Below, piece after piece: positions 25,059 through 34,348 of a stretch of 64,000 nt of DNA. The notes under the pieces are model-generated. The model made no database searches. It worked only from the letters and a program-made list of their open reading frames with translations, and had not been told where the DNA came from. The translations under genes were made by a program, and so were the position numbers. Source of the stretch: Collimonas sp. OK242 (GTDB taxonomy: Bacteria; Pseudomonadota; Gammaproteobacteria; Burkholderiales; Burkholderiaceae_D); contig NZ_FNOR01000008.1 in NCBI RefSeq assembly GCF_900107095.1, positions 49,053-113,052 of the forward strand, given 5' to 3'. Position 1 is the first letter of the stretch, and each line of letters opens with the position of its first letter.

Positions 25059-26075
25059 ATGCTCAGTCGTACCGCCGATCATTTATTCTGGATGTCCCGC
25101 TACACCGAGCGGGCAGAAAACACAGCACGCATGCTGGATGTGCACGTGCAAACCGGGCTGTTGCCGCAATCGGTTGAAGATGCGGAAATCGGCTGGCGCG
25201 CGATCCTCGGCATTTCAGAACTGCAGCAGGCTTTCGACAAAAAACATAGCCTGCTGACGCAAAAAGACGTGATTGATTTCATGGTGCGCGATCCGAGCAA
25301 TTCCTCCTCGATCGCATCCTGCCTGAAACAGGCGCGCGAGAACGCCCGCGCGGTGCGCGGCGCACTCACTACCGAAGCCTGGGAAATCCAGAATGCCACC
25401 TGGATCAAGATGCAGGGTTACTTGCAGACCGATGCGCTGGAGCGCAATCCGAGCGAATTTTTCGAGTGGGTAAAGCACCGTTCGCATCTGTCGCGCGGAG
25501 TGACCATCGGCACCATGCTCAAAGACGAAGCGTTTCACTTCATTCGCCTGGGCACATTCCTGGAGCGCGCCGACAATACCGCGCGCATCATCGACGTCAA
25601 ATTCCATGGGGCGAAAGAAGGCACGTACAAGAAGAATCACCAGAACGGCCAGCAGCAAAGCGTCGAGCAGCGGCACGCTGAGGAACGCAAGGATGCGATC
25701 GCCGAACCGCAGGTCGATTTCTACTACTGGGCGGCGATCCTGCGTTCGGTATCCGGCTTTGAAATCTACCGCAAGGTGTACCGCGACGTGATCACGCCGG
25801 CCCGCGTGGCTGATTTGCTGATCCTGCGGCCGGACATGCCGCGTTCATTGCTGGCCTGCATGACGCAGGTGGTCGGCAATCTGAAGCATGTGCACAACGA
25901 CATTTCTGCCGACACCGAGCGTTTTGCCGGAAAGCTGCATGCCGATCTCAAGTTCAGCAGTCTCGATGAAATTCTGGACGCCGGGTTGCATGATTACCTG
26001 ACGCAGTTCTTCGAGCGTATTTTTGAACTCGGCAATCGCATCAGCCGCGATTTCCTGGTGCCCCTCAATACCTGA
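25059..26075 (+). CDS. Alpha-E domain protein (Anbu operon)
   Basis: A 338-residue all-helical protein (COG2307). It starts MLSRTADHLFWMSRYTERAE and contains two copies of an ERAxNTARxxDV motif, near residues 20-31 and 168-179, indicating an internal duplication. A hydrophilic stretch rich in Gln, Lys and His separates two helical blocks around residues 190-220. Translation starts one base after the ATP-grasp stop. It always travels with that ATP-grasp family, fused to it at 14683-17229 in this same window, so it likely binds or shapes its substrate. Confidence 0.88.
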   Translation: MLSRTADHLFWMSRYTERAENTARMLDVHVQTGLLPQSVEDAEIGWRAILGISELQQAFDKKHSLLTQKDVIDFMVRDPSNSSSIASCLKQARENARAVRGALTTEAWEIQNATWIKMQGYLQTDALERNPSEFFEWVKHRSHLSRGVTIGTMLKDEAFHFIRLGTFLERADNTARIIDVKFHGAKEGTYKKNHQNGQQQSVEQRHAEERKDAIAEPQVDFYYWAAILRSVSGFEIYRKVYRDVITPARVADLLILRPDMPRSLLACMTQVVGNLKHVHNDISADTERFAGKLHADLKFSSLDEILDAGLHDYLTQFFERIFELGNRISRDFLVPLNT

Positions 26076-26896
26076 TGCCTGACATGCTACTGACCATCCG
26101 GCATGAAACGGTTTATCACTACACCGCGGCGCTGACCTACACGATTCAGCAGCTGCGGCTGACGCCGCGCGCGGAAGTGCAGCAGCGTACCCTGGCCTGG
26201 AATATCCGCAGCTCGGGTACGCGCCATCCTTTCACCGACGCGTTCGGCAATCTGAGCCATACGCTGACCATCACCAGACCGCACCATGAGGTGCGGATCA
26301 TCGCCGAAGGCACGGTAGCGGTCGCGCCCTTGCATCTGGGCCGCCTGCCGCAACCGGGCGAATTTTCGCCGTTGGTATTTACGGTGCCGACGCAACTGAC
26401 GCAGCCCACCGTCGCCGTCATGGATTTCGCGCACCGGCACCTGCAGGCTGGCGCCGGCAACACCCAACTGCTGGACCTGGCGCAGGCGATCTGTGCTGCC
26501 GTGGCCTACCAGAGCGGATCAACTGCGGTGACCAGCAGCGCCGACGATGCGCTGGCCCTGGGACAAGGAGTCTGCCAGGATCACGCCCACCTGTTTCTGG
26601 CTTGCTGCCACACGGCTGGCATTCCGGCGCGCTACGTATCCGGCTATATCGATCCCGGCAACACCAGTCATGCGGAAAGCCATGCCTGGGTGGACGTATG
26701 GGTAGAGGAAAATGATTTTTCCGGCTGGATCAGTATCGATGTGACCCATGCCTGCTTTGCCAGCAACAACTATTGCAGATTGGCGATTGGACGGGATTAC
26801 GATTCGGCTGCACCGGTACGCGGGGTAAGGCGCGGCGGCGGCGACGAAACATTGACTGTGCAGGTTAATGTTTCCGCATTGCCATCAGATCAATGA
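26075..26896 (+). CDS. Transglutaminase-like protein (Anbu operon)
   Basis: A 273-residue papain-fold protein (COG1305). Catalytic residues are C167 in LGQGVCQDHAHLF, H203 in AESHAWVDVWV and D222 in WISIDVTHAC. The N-terminal domain (LTIRHETVYHYTAALTYTIQ) is the typical bacterial transglutaminase N-region. The start at 26075 overlaps the alpha-E stop (TGATG); a second ATG three codons in is also possible. It probably cleaves or remodels the product of the preceding ATP-grasp enzyme. Confidence 0.88.
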   Translation: MPDMLLTIRHETVYHYTAALTYTIQQLRLTPRAEVQQRTLAWNIRSSGTRHPFTDAFGNLSHTLTITRPHHEVRIIAEGTVAVAPLHLGRLPQPGEFSPLVFTVPTQLTQPTVAVMDFAHRHLQAGAGNTQLLDLAQAICAAVAYQSGSTAVTSSADDALALGQGVCQDHAHLFLACCHTAGIPARYVSGYIDPGNTSHAESHAWVDVWVEENDFSGWISIDVTHACFASNNYCRLAIGRDYDSAAPVRGVRRGGGDETLTVQVNVSALPSDQ

Positions 26897-27034
26897 GCCG
26901 GCATGCCTTGATTCACGATTGATGCACGATTAATTCGTGAAAACTTGTTACGTACCCAATAAACTGTGGCAATCTGACCAGGATACCGATTTGGCTTCCT
27001 GTAAAATCTCGACTTTGTATTTTTCTCACACATC

Positions 27035-27907
27035 ATGACTTACTGCGTAGCCCTGCGCCTCGATTCCGGCCTGGTTTTCCTTTCCGACTCCCGCACCAAT
27101 GCGGGAGTCGACCACGTCGCCATCGCGCGCAAGATGAGCGTGTTCGAAAACCCGGGCGAACGCCTGATGGTCTTCATGACTGCCGGCAACCTGTCTATTT
27201 CACAGTCGATCAAGGAACTCATCGGCGAGCGCGTGAACGCCGCCGGCAAGACCATCTGGACGGTAGACTCGATGTACGAAGCTGCGCAAATTGTCGGCGA
27301 GGCGATCCGCACCGTGCATGAGCGCGAAGCGGCGGCACTGGAAAAATTCGGCATCGATTTCAACGTCAGCATTATTTTCGGCGGCCAGATCAAGGGCGAG
27401 CGTTGCCGCCTGTTCCAGATTTATTCGGCCGGCAATTTCATCGAATCGCACAACGAAAACACCTACTTCCAGATCGGCGAATCGAAGTACGGCAAGCCGA
27501 TACTTGACCGCGTCGTCACGCCCGCCTCATCGCTGGACGAGGCGGCAAAATGTGCGCTGATTTCGATGGACTCCACTCTGCGCTCCAATGTTTCGGTGGG
27601 CTTGCCGCTGGATATGCTGCTGTATGAAAACGATACGCTGGCAGTCACCCGCTTTGTCACGATCGGCGAAAAGAACCAGTACTTCCAGATGATTCGGGAA
27701 AACTGGGGCAAGCAGCTCAAAAGCGTGTTCGACGGCATCGCCGATCCGGTCTGGAATGCCAATCCGGAAACCACCGCCAATGTGCTGTCGGCACAAGGCT
27801 CGCGCAGCGTACCGCTGGTGGTTTTGCCGCCGCCAGGACTGAGCACCGAGAACCCGCCGCCGCCGCTGCAAACGCTGGCGCAGGGAAGCAACGGCAAGCA
27901 GCATTAA
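27035..27907 (+). CDS. anbu: Anbu, proteasome-like Ntn-hydrolase
   Basis: A 290-residue proteasome beta-subunit homologue. Removing Met exposes Thr as N-terminal nucleophile (MTYCVALRLDSGLVFLSDSR). D17 and K32 of the mature numbering, the general base and charge partners of the family, are present (SDSR and ARKM). The C-terminal 60 residues are Pro-rich (LPPPGLSTENPPPPLQ) and probably disordered. Anbu proteins form open-ring or helical oligomers. It lies 138 bases after the transglutaminase gene in the conserved four-gene set, so processing of the peptide made by that set is the proposed role; its substrate is unknown. Confidence 0.92.
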   Translation: MTYCVALRLDSGLVFLSDSRTNAGVDHVAIARKMSVFENPGERLMVFMTAGNLSISQSIKELIGERVNAAGKTIWTVDSMYEAAQIVGEAIRTVHEREAAALEKFGIDFNVSIIFGGQIKGERCRLFQIYSAGNFIESHNENTYFQIGESKYGKPILDRVVTPASSLDEAAKCALISMDSTLRSNVSVGLPLDMLLYENDTLAVTRFVTIGEKNQYFQMIRENWGKQLKSVFDGIADPVWNANPETTANVLSAQGSRSVPLVVLPPPGLSTENPPPPLQTLAQGSNGKQH

Positions 27908-27942
27908 TATCAGGCGGCATGCGCGTCAGCTGCATCAACTAC

Positions 27943-27970
27943 AAACGGCGCCGGATGAGGGCGCCGTTTT
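27943..27970 (+). terminator. Terminator between anbu and panB
   Basis: A hairpin with arms AACGGCGCC/GGCGCCGTT followed by TT lies between the convergent anbu and panB genes. The A-run on its left side means it can also serve the minus-strand operon that ends with panB. Confidence 0.65.
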
Positions 27971-27997
27971 CGATTCAAGCCCTGATTCCAGGCAAAC

Positions 27998-28846
27998 TCA
28001 GAAGCAATGTTCAGGCGCCGGAAAAGACTTGTCCTTGACCGCGCTGACATACGCCAGCACGGCCGCATCGATGCTGGTCTGGCCCTGCATGAAGTCTTTC
28101 ACGAAGCGCGCCTTGTGGCCGGGGAAAACGCCCATCAGGTCGTGCATCACCAGTACCTGGCCGGAGCAGTCCGGGCCAGCGCCGATGCCGATGGTCGGAA
28201 TCCGCAACAGGTCGCTGACTTCCTTGCCCAGCGCCGCCGGAATCGCTTCCAGCACCAGCAAACTGGCGCCCGCTTCCTGTAGCGCCAGGGCGTCGGCTTT
28301 CAACTGTTCGGCTGCCGCGCTCGACTTGCCCTGTACCTTGTAGCCGCCCATCTGATGCACCGATTGCGGCGTCAGGCCGAGATGGCAGCAGACCGGAATC
28401 GCGCGTTCGGTGAGGAAACGCACGGTGGGCGCCAGCCAGGCGCCGCCTTCGATCTTGACCATTTGCGCGCCAGCCTGGATCACCGGCACCGCATTCTCGA
28501 ACGCGCTTTCCGGCGTGGCGTAAGTGCCGAACGGCAGGTCGGCCAGCACCAGCGCAGTACGGTTGCCGCGCGCCACGCTGGCGGTGTGATAGACGATGTC
28601 TTGCATGGTGACCGGCAAGGTCGAGTTGTGGCCCTGGCAAACCATGCCGAGCGAATCGCCGATCAGCAGGGTTTCAACGCCGCAGCGATCCATCAAGGCG
28701 GCAAAGCTGGCGTCGTAGCAAGTCAGCATGGTGATTTTTTCACCCTTTTCGCGCAAGGCTTGCAGGGCCGGGATGGTGATCGGTTTGCCGCGGCTAGCTG
28801 ATTGCGCCGCCGGATCACTGCCCTGTATATATCCTGCCATTGTCAT
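27998..28846 (-). CDS. panB: 3-methyl-2-oxobutanoate hydroxymethyltransferase
   Basis: A 282-residue enzyme of pantothenate (coenzyme A) synthesis that adds a hydroxymethyl group from 5,10-methylene-THF to ketoisovalerate. Family signatures include [55 protein letters not shown] and [20 protein letters not shown]. The N-terminal 15 residues are an ordinary leader extension. The ATG overlaps the stop of the upstream kinase; a second ATG two codons later has the better spaced GGAG. It is the last gene of the hda-led minus-strand operon. Confidence 0.96.
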   Translation of the reverse strand: MTMAGYIQGSDPAAQSASRGKPITIPALQALREKGEKITMLTCYDASFAALMDRCGVETLLIGDSLGMVCQGHNSTLPVTMQDIVYHTASVARGNRTALVLADLPFGTYATPESAFENAVPVIQAGAQMVKIEGGAWLAPTVRFLTERAIPVCCHLGLTPQSVHQMGGYKVQGKSSAAAEQLKADALALQEAGASLLVLEAIPAALGKEVSDLLRIPTIGIGAGPDCSGQVLVMHDLMGVFPGHKARFVKDFMQGQTSIDAAVLAYVSAVKDKSFPAPEHCF

Positions 28847-29490
28847 TCTCCACGATTGAAAAATTCACGCTTGCCGCGCATGCCGTCGATGCGGGCCAGC
28901 AGTAAGCTGAAATCGGCTTCGTTGCCGGCCAGGTCCAGGTGTTCGTTGTTGACGATCAGCAGCGGCGCATCGTCATAGTGGTAAAAGAAGCGGCTGTAGC
29001 TTTCGCACAGGCGCGCCAGGTATTCTTGCGAGATCGCGGCTTCCATCTCGATGCCGCGCTTCTTGATGCGCTCGCCCAAGGTTTCCGGCTCGGCTTGCAG
29101 GTAAATCACCAGGTCCGGCGTCGCCACCTGCGGCCGCAAATGCTCGTACATTTGCTGGTACAGCTTGAGCTCTTCGTCGGCCAGCGTCAGGCCGGCGAAA
29201 ATCGGATCCTTGGCCAGCATGAAATCGGCGACCAGATGGCTGGGGCTGTCGAACAAGTCATTCTGCGCCGATTCGCGCAGCTGGTTGAGGCGCTGGAACA
29301 GGAAGAACATTTGTGTCGACAGCGCGTAACGCGGCGCGTCGCGGTAGAATTTTTCCAGGAAGGGATTGGCCTGCGGCTGTTCCAGCAAGACTTTGGCGCC
29401 CAGGTGCATGGCGATCTTGTTCACCAGCGTGGTCTTGCCGACCCCGATCGGGCCTTCTACGACGATGTACTTGTAGCTATCTAAATTCAT
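28843..29490 (-). CDS. Deoxynucleoside kinase (dGK/dAK type)
   Basis: A 215-residue P-loop kinase with GPIGVGKT at residues 13-20, a DRSxxxD-like region replaced by [11 protein letters not shown], and the lid-like KKRGIEME. It phosphorylates deoxyadenosine/deoxyguanosine or related nucleosides for salvage. Proteins of this family sit between folK and panB in many betaproteobacteria. ATG at 29490 is chosen because the conserved start is [13 protein letters not shown]; the open frame upstream runs into the folK region. Exact base preference cannot be read from sequence. Confidence 0.85.
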   Translation of the reverse strand: MNLDSYKYIVVEGPIGVGKTTLVNKIAMHLGAKVLLEQPQANPFLEKFYRDAPRYALSTQMFFLFQRLNQLRESAQNDLFDSPSHLVADFMLAKDPIFAGLTLADEELKLYQQMYEHLRPQVATPDLVIYLQAEPETLGERIKKRGIEMEAAISQEYLARLCESYSRFFYHYDDAPLLIVNNEHLDLAGNEADFSLLLARIDGMRGKREFFNRGE

Positions 29491-29570
29491 ATCTAAGAGT
29501 GAAGTGTTGCATGCCTCAAGAGGACAGTGTGCCAGAAGCTGACGCATCCGGCAGGCGGCCATGCAGATTC

Positions 29571-30095
29571 TTATACTTTACGGATGGCCTGATCCGCGAC
29601 CAGCGGGGCAAACTGATGCGCCGGGCCGTGCTCGGGAATGACGATGAAGGGATCGATCTGCAATAACGGAATCAGGACGAAGGCGCGTTGCGTCATGCGC
29701 GGGTGCGGCACCGTCAGCACTGCGTCCGCGAAGGTCGACTGGCCATACAGCAGCAGATCCAGATCCAGCGTGCGCGGGGCATTCGGATAAGGGCGCTGGC
29801 GGCCGAAATCCTGCTCAATCTGCTGCATGCCCTGCAGCAAGGCATGCGCGCTCAAGCGGGTTTTGATCCTCGCCACGGCGTTGATGTAATCGTCGCCGCC
29901 GGCGTCCAGCGGCGCCGTGCAAAACAAGCTGGATTGTGCGTCCAGGCTGGTGTCGGGCAGTTTGCCGAGTTGCAGGATGGCGCGCTGGACCTGGGCGCTG
30001 GCATCGCCCAGATTAGCGCCGATGCCGATATAAGCCGTGACCGCTTCAGCAGCAGAGGAAGCGGCGGACGAGGTGGCAGAAGACATCGCGGTCAT
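29571..30095 (-). CDS. folK: 6-hydroxymethyl-7,8-dihydropterin pyrophosphokinase
   Basis: A 174-residue enzyme of folate synthesis that transfers pyrophosphate from ATP to 6-hydroxymethyl-dihydropterin. Motifs: GIGANLGDAS near the start, FGRQRPYPNAPRTLDLDLLL and HPRMTQRAFVLIPL. The first 20 residues are a Ser/Ala-rich extension (MTAMSSATSSAASSAAEA) not needed for the fold, so a later start is conceivable. Its ATG overlaps the pcnB stop. Confidence 0.95.
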   Translation of the reverse strand: MTAMSSATSSAASSAAEAVTAYIGIGANLGDASAQVQRAILQLGKLPDTSLDAQSSLFCTAPLDAGGDDYINAVARIKTRLSAHALLQGMQQIEQDFGRQRPYPNAPRTLDLDLLLYGQSTFADAVLTVPHPRMTQRAFVLIPLLQIDPFIVIPEHGPAHQFAPLVADQAIRKV

Positions 30096-31471
30096 TGACC
30101 ACCTTGGTCGTCATTGCTGCGGCCGCCCGCAGCGGCGGTCTTGGCGCCGCTGCGCGCTCCACGCCGGCGCGGACGCTTTTTGGGCGGCGCAGCTTCAGCC
30201 GCCACTTTCGGTTTTTGCGCCAGCAGCACTTCGCGTTCAGCGCCGTCGCCTTCCATGAAAGCGGTCCACCACTCGCCGATTTCGCTATCGATCTCGCCCG
30301 AGGCGCAGCGCAACAACAGGAAATCGTAACCGGCCCGCAGCCGCAGATGCTCCAGCAGCTTGTATGGAGCCTTGCCGACCCGCCGTTCAAAGCGCGGCTG
30401 CATGGCCCAGATGTCACGCATGTCGGAGGCGATCTTGCGTTGCAAGGCCAGTTTATCGGTTTGCGCTTCCAGGACATCGTCGGCGGCCAGATGCAGCGCC
30501 GGGATAGGGAATTCGCCGGCCGCCTTGTAGGCAGTCCACTTTTCCAGCACCTGATGCCACAGCAAGGAGGCGAACAGGAAGCCGGGTGAAACCGGCTTGC
30601 CTTGTTGCACGCGGACGTCGGTATTGGCCAGCGCCAGCGTGACGAATTTCTCGCCCAGCGGCTGCTCCAGCACCACATCGAGCAAGGGCAGCAAACCGTG
30701 ATGCAGGCCTTCCTTGCGCAATTGCTGCAGGCAAGCCAGCGCATGGCCGCTCATCAGCAGCTTCAGCATCTCATCGAATACCCGCGCCGCCGGGACGTTA
30801 TCGATCAACGCCGCCATCACCGGTATCGGCGCCCGGGTGGCCGGATCGATCGTAAATTTCAGCTTGGCGGCGAAACGCACAATACGCAGCATGCGCACCG
30901 GGTCTTCCCGGAAACGGGCTTCCGGCTCGCCGATGATGCGCAAGGTCTTGGCGCGGATATCGGCTATGCCGCCGTGGTAATCGAGCACGCTCTCGGTGGC
31001 TGGATCGTAGTACATCGCATTGATCGTGAAATCGCGCCGCACCGCATCTTCGTGCTGCTCGCCGAAGGTGTTGTCGCGCAAGACGCGGCCGTGCTCGTCT
31101 TTCGGCGAGCCGTCCGATGAAGCGCCGCGGAAAGTGGTGACTTCGAGCAGATCCTGGCCAAACATCACATGCACGATCTGGAACCGCTTGCCGATGATGA
31201 AAGCGCGCCGGAACAAACGTTTCACCTGTTCCGGCGTGGCGTTGGTGGCGACGTCGAAATCCTTCGGTTTCACGCCCAGCAGCAGATCGCGTACCGCACC
31301 GCCGACGATGAAGGCTTTATAGCCGGCATCCTGCAGCGTCTTGGTGACACGTATCGCATTGGAGGACACCAGTTTCGGATCGATGCCGTGCTGTTTCGGG
31401 CCGAGTATCAACGGTTTGGTGGGATCTTTTTTCTTTTTCCCAAGGATGGAGCGAATCAGCTTCTTGATCAT
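30092..31471 (-). CDS. pcnB: Poly(A) polymerase I
   Basis: A 459-residue nucleotidyltransferase that adds poly(A) tails to RNA and helps its decay. The catalytic head contains IVGGAVRDLLLG and KPKDFDVATNATPEQVKRLF, with the metal-binding Asp pair, then RRDFTINAMYYD and the RMLRIVRFAAKLKF flexible region. The C-terminus is very basic (PKKRPRRRGARSGAKT), suited to RNA binding. Start at MIKKLIRSILGKKKK overlaps the stop of the HAD gene. The head motifs separate it from a CCA-adding enzyme. Confidence 0.94.
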   Translation of the reverse strand: MIKKLIRSILGKKKKDPTKPLILGPKQHGIDPKLVSSNAIRVTKTLQDAGYKAFIVGGAVRDLLLGVKPKDFDVATNATPEQVKRLFRRAFIIGKRFQIVHVMFGQDLLEVTTFRGASSDGSPKDEHGRVLRDNTFGEQHEDAVRRDFTINAMYYDPATESVLDYHGGIADIRAKTLRIIGEPEARFREDPVRMLRIVRFAAKLKFTIDPATRAPIPVMAALIDNVPAARVFDEMLKLLMSGHALACLQQLRKEGLHHGLLPLLDVVLEQPLGEKFVTLALANTDVRVQQGKPVSPGFLFASLLWHQVLEKWTAYKAAGEFPIPALHLAADDVLEAQTDKLALQRKIASDMRDIWAMQPRFERRVGKAPYKLLEHLRLRAGYDFLLLRCASGEIDSEIGEWWTAFMEGDGAEREVLLAQKPKVAAEAAPPKKRPRRRGARSGAKTAAAGGRSNDDQGGQ

Positions 31472-32142
31472 TGCGCGTCGAATAAATTCAGGATAGGCCA
31501 GCCGTGTGCGCTTGCATGCGCTTTCAACAGGGCGTTGGGGTTGGTGGCAATAGGATCGGTGACCAGCAGCAGCAGCGGCAGGTCGTTGTGCGAATCGCTA
31601 TAGAAATAACTGCGCGGGAAACTGGCCAGCGTCATGTCCATGGTCGCCAGCCAGGCATGGGTATGGATGACTTTGCCGGGGCCGTAAGTCGGCGTATCGG
31701 CCAGCTTGCCGGTAATCTCGCCGTCGCCGGTGGTTTCCGGGTCCGAGGCGATCAGGAAATCGACGCCCAAGGCCTTGGCGATCGGCTCGGTCACAAAGCT
31801 GTTGGTCGCCGTCACTATCGCCACCAGGTCGCCGGCATCCTGATGCTTTTGCAGCAAGGCGCGCGCCGCCGGGGTAATTTGCGGCTCGATCACTTGCGCC
31901 ATGAATTGTTCATGCCAGGCGTCGAGCTGCTTGCGCGGAAATTTCGACAGCGTGCCGAACGCGAATTCCAGGTATTTGACCGGATCCAGCGTGCCGGCCT
32001 GGTATTGGGCAAACCATTCCGCATTGCTCTTTTCAAAGGCGTCCGGATCGACAGCGCCGATGCGCGCCAGGAATTGCCCCCATTCATAGTCGGAGTCGAC
32101 AGGCAGCAGCGTGTGGTCAAGGTCGAATAGGGCCAGGTTCAT
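31468..32142 (-). CDS. HAD-IB family phosphatase (SerB-like)
   Basis: A 224-residue HAD hydrolase. Motif I is FDLDHTLLP with nucleophile D7 and acid D9. Motif II lies in VAIVTATNSFVTEP, and motif III/IV is FYSDSHNDLPLLL. It belongs to the HAD-IB subfamily with phosphoserine-phosphatase-like enzymes; the true substrate is unclear. It is the second gene of the operon, 10 bases after hda and overlapping pcnB. Confidence 0.9.
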   Translation of the reverse strand: MNLALFDLDHTLLPVDSDYEWGQFLARIGAVDPDAFEKSNAEWFAQYQAGTLDPVKYLEFAFGTLSKFPRKQLDAWHEQFMAQVIEPQITPAARALLQKHQDAGDLVAIVTATNSFVTEPIAKALGVDFLIASDPETTGDGEITGKLADTPTYGPGKVIHTHAWLATMDMTLASFPRSYFYSDSHNDLPLLLLVTDPIATNPNALLKAHASAHGWPILNLFDAQ

Positions 32143-32152
32143 GGTGCCAGCT

Positions 32153-32854
32153 TCATAGTGATTGTTTATCTTCGGATTCGAGTTGCAGCAAGCTGCGTAG
32201 CAAGGGCAGCGTTATAGGGCGCTGGGTCTCCAGCGAATAGCGGTCCAGCTCGTCCAGCATGGCCGATAAAGACCGCATATCGCGCCGGAAATGCGTAATC
32301 AGATAGGGTAACACGCCGCTCGACAGATGCAGGCCGCGCGCTTGCGCCGCATGCGTCAGCGCGGCGATTTTTTCTTCATCGCTCAAACCGTGCAGTTGAT
32401 AAATCAAGCCCCAGCCGAGGCGCGTCCGCAGGTCTTCGCGCACGCTCAGCTCGGACGGCGGCAATGCGCCGCTGGTGACCAGCCAGCCGCCATGCTCGCG
32501 AATCTGGTTGAACAGGTTAAAAGCTTCGATCTGGTCGTCGGCCGATAATTTATCGCAGTCGTCAATCAGGTAGCCGGGTACATCCGGCGAAAAATTGAAT
32601 GCCCCAGCATCGTAGTTGGGGCCGTGGATCAAGCGTCCTTTGGTGCTGCTGGCCAGTGCCTGCAGCACATGGCTTTTGCCGGCGCCGGCCTGGCCCCACA
32701 GGTAGACAAAACGGTCACCCGGTGCGGTGAGGGATTTTGTCGAAGGCGCGACCAGACGCTGCAAGAACTGTAAGGCTTCTTGGTTCTGCCCGACCACAAA
32801 AGTGGCCAGGGTCTGCGGCTCATCCGCAGTAATGTCCAGCGTTAGCTGCCTCAT
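32153..32854 (-). CDS. hda: DnaA regulatory inactivator Hda
   Basis: A 233-residue AAA+ protein similar to the DnaA ATPase core but lacking its DNA-binding domain. With the DNA clamp it stimulates ATP hydrolysis by DnaA and so prevents re-initiation. Visible features: a short N-terminus MRQLTLDI that resembles a clamp-binding QLxLxI motif, Walker A in LWGQAGAGKSHVLQA, a Walker B-like LIDDCDKL and a sensor region RLGWGLIYQL. It heads the operon hda-HAD-pcnB-folK-kinase-panB. Confidence 0.92.
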   Translation of the reverse strand: MRQLTLDITADEPQTLATFVVGQNQEALQFLQRLVAPSTKSLTAPGDRFVYLWGQAGAGKSHVLQALASSTKGRLIHGPNYDAGAFNFSPDVPGYLIDDCDKLSADDQIEAFNLFNQIREHGGWLVTSGALPPSELSVREDLRTRLGWGLIYQLHGLSDEEKIAALTHAAQARGLHLSSGVLPYLITHFRRDMRSLSAMLDELDRYSLETQRPITLPLLRSLLQLESEDKQSL

Positions 32855-32988
32855 TCTTGTTTCTTCACTATTACTTAAACTTCATCAATTGAGGAGCCAT
32901 ATTGCTCCAGATTTCTTGTTTCTTTAGCCGGTTGCTGGTTGCTGATACAGCGAAGAGCATCCGCCATTCACTTATTTTAGGTACTTAT

Positions 32989-34071
32989 TTATGTATTATA
33001 AAAACTGCTTTTCAAGTAGTGCGCACGGACGTGCTTGACCACTACCGACATGATCGCTGAACATGGCAGCGCCAACAGTATGCCGACGAAGCCGAATAGC
33101 TGGCCAAAAGCCATCAACGCAAAAATCACTACCAGCGGATGCAGGCCGATGCGCTCGCCTACCAGACGCGGCGTCAGGATAAAACTTTCGAGCACCTGGC
33201 CGATGCCATACACGATGGCAACCGCAATCAATCCATGCCAGCCACTGAACTGCAACATCGCGGCGATCAGCGCCAGCGCCAATCCCAGGCCGAAACCGAC
33301 ATAGGGGATGAATACCAGCAGACCGGTAATAATACCAACCGGCAACGCCACATCAAACCCGGCAATTGCCAGCCCGGTCGAATAATAAATCGCCAGAACC
33401 AACATTACCAGTAATTGGCCGCGTAAATACTGCGCCAGCAGGCTATCCACCTCTTGCGTCATGTCGCCGGTCTTGCCTTGCCAGCGGCGCGGCACCAGCC
33501 GGCTCATGCGCTCGACGATCGCATGCCAGTCCTGCAGCAGGTAAAACAGCACCACCGGCACCAGCAGGATGGTCGCCAGCCAGCCCAATACGGCCGTGCC
33601 GCCCACCTTGACCGAGGCTAGTACCGAAGTCCAGATTTCATCGCCGCTGGTAGACAGTTGCTTGGTCAGCATCTCTTTGATGCCGGTGCCATCCAGCCGC
33701 ACATTGATGCCGAAATCCTGCAAATGCGGGCCGATGAAGCCATCCAGCTTGTTGAGGAAATTCGGGATCTGATCTTGCAGCAAAGGAAATTCCTTGCGCA
33801 GCACCGGAATCACGATCAGGATCACTGCCAGGATCGCAAACACCAGCAGCAGTATCACGATCAGCACCGCCAAGGCGCGCGGAAAGGGATACTTGCCGAT
33901 ACGCCTGCGCGAGAGCCAGTCAACCCCCGGATTAAGCGCATAGGCAAGGATGGCGGAGGCGATGAAAGGCGTCAGGATCGGCCCCAAGGCGACCATCAAT
34001 GCCACCAGCAGCAGCCCAATTCCCAGCCACAAAGCCGTTTGTTTTTGTTCGTCGGTAAAAGAAAATGGCAT
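32989..34071 (-). CDS. AI-2E family transporter (PerM-like)
   Basis: A 360-residue inner-membrane protein with about eight hydrophobic segments: two helices near residues 15-45, one at 65-90, a soluble region to about 150 and a cluster of helices from 155 to 345. Motifs FIASAILAYALNPGVDWLSRR, VGIITGLLVFIPYVGFGLGL and LTPRLVGERIGLHPLVVIFAL are typical of the family. Members are described as permeases or ion antiporters; an autoinducer-2 role is not general. It stands alone upstream of hda and divergent from purM. Confidence 0.9.
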   Translation of the reverse strand: MPFSFTDEQKQTALWLGIGLLLVALMVALGPILTPFIASAILAYALNPGVDWLSRRRIGKYPFPRALAVLIVILLLVFAILAVILIVIPVLRKEFPLLQDQIPNFLNKLDGFIGPHLQDFGINVRLDGTGIKEMLTKQLSTSGDEIWTSVLASVKVGGTAVLGWLATILLVPVVLFYLLQDWHAIVERMSRLVPRRWQGKTGDMTQEVDSLLAQYLRGQLLVMLVLAIYYSTGLAIAGFDVALPVGIITGLLVFIPYVGFGLGLALALIAAMLQFSGWHGLIAVAIVYGIGQVLESFILTPRLVGERIGLHPLVVIFALMAFGQLFGFVGILLALPCSAIMSVVVKHVRAHYLKSSFYNT

Positions 34072-34348
34072 GGAATCGAAAGTTTGATGGATCGGTTTGA
34101 TAAAATACCGCTTTTACCGCGCAATAACCTGGCCGAAACCAAGCGGTTGACAAGCTAAAAAAAACAAGACAAAACCCTGGAAAAGTCGTATTTTCCGCTG
34201 TTTTACCTCTTGTTTGGCTGTTTTTGGCCGGTTATCTGATCTGATTTACAACGCTGAAGCAATACTGAAGCAGCACTGAATACAGCGATGTCAATCCGAT
34301 GCGTGGCCGAATTTCTCCTATTTTACCGCCTCTGCCGCCAATCACATC

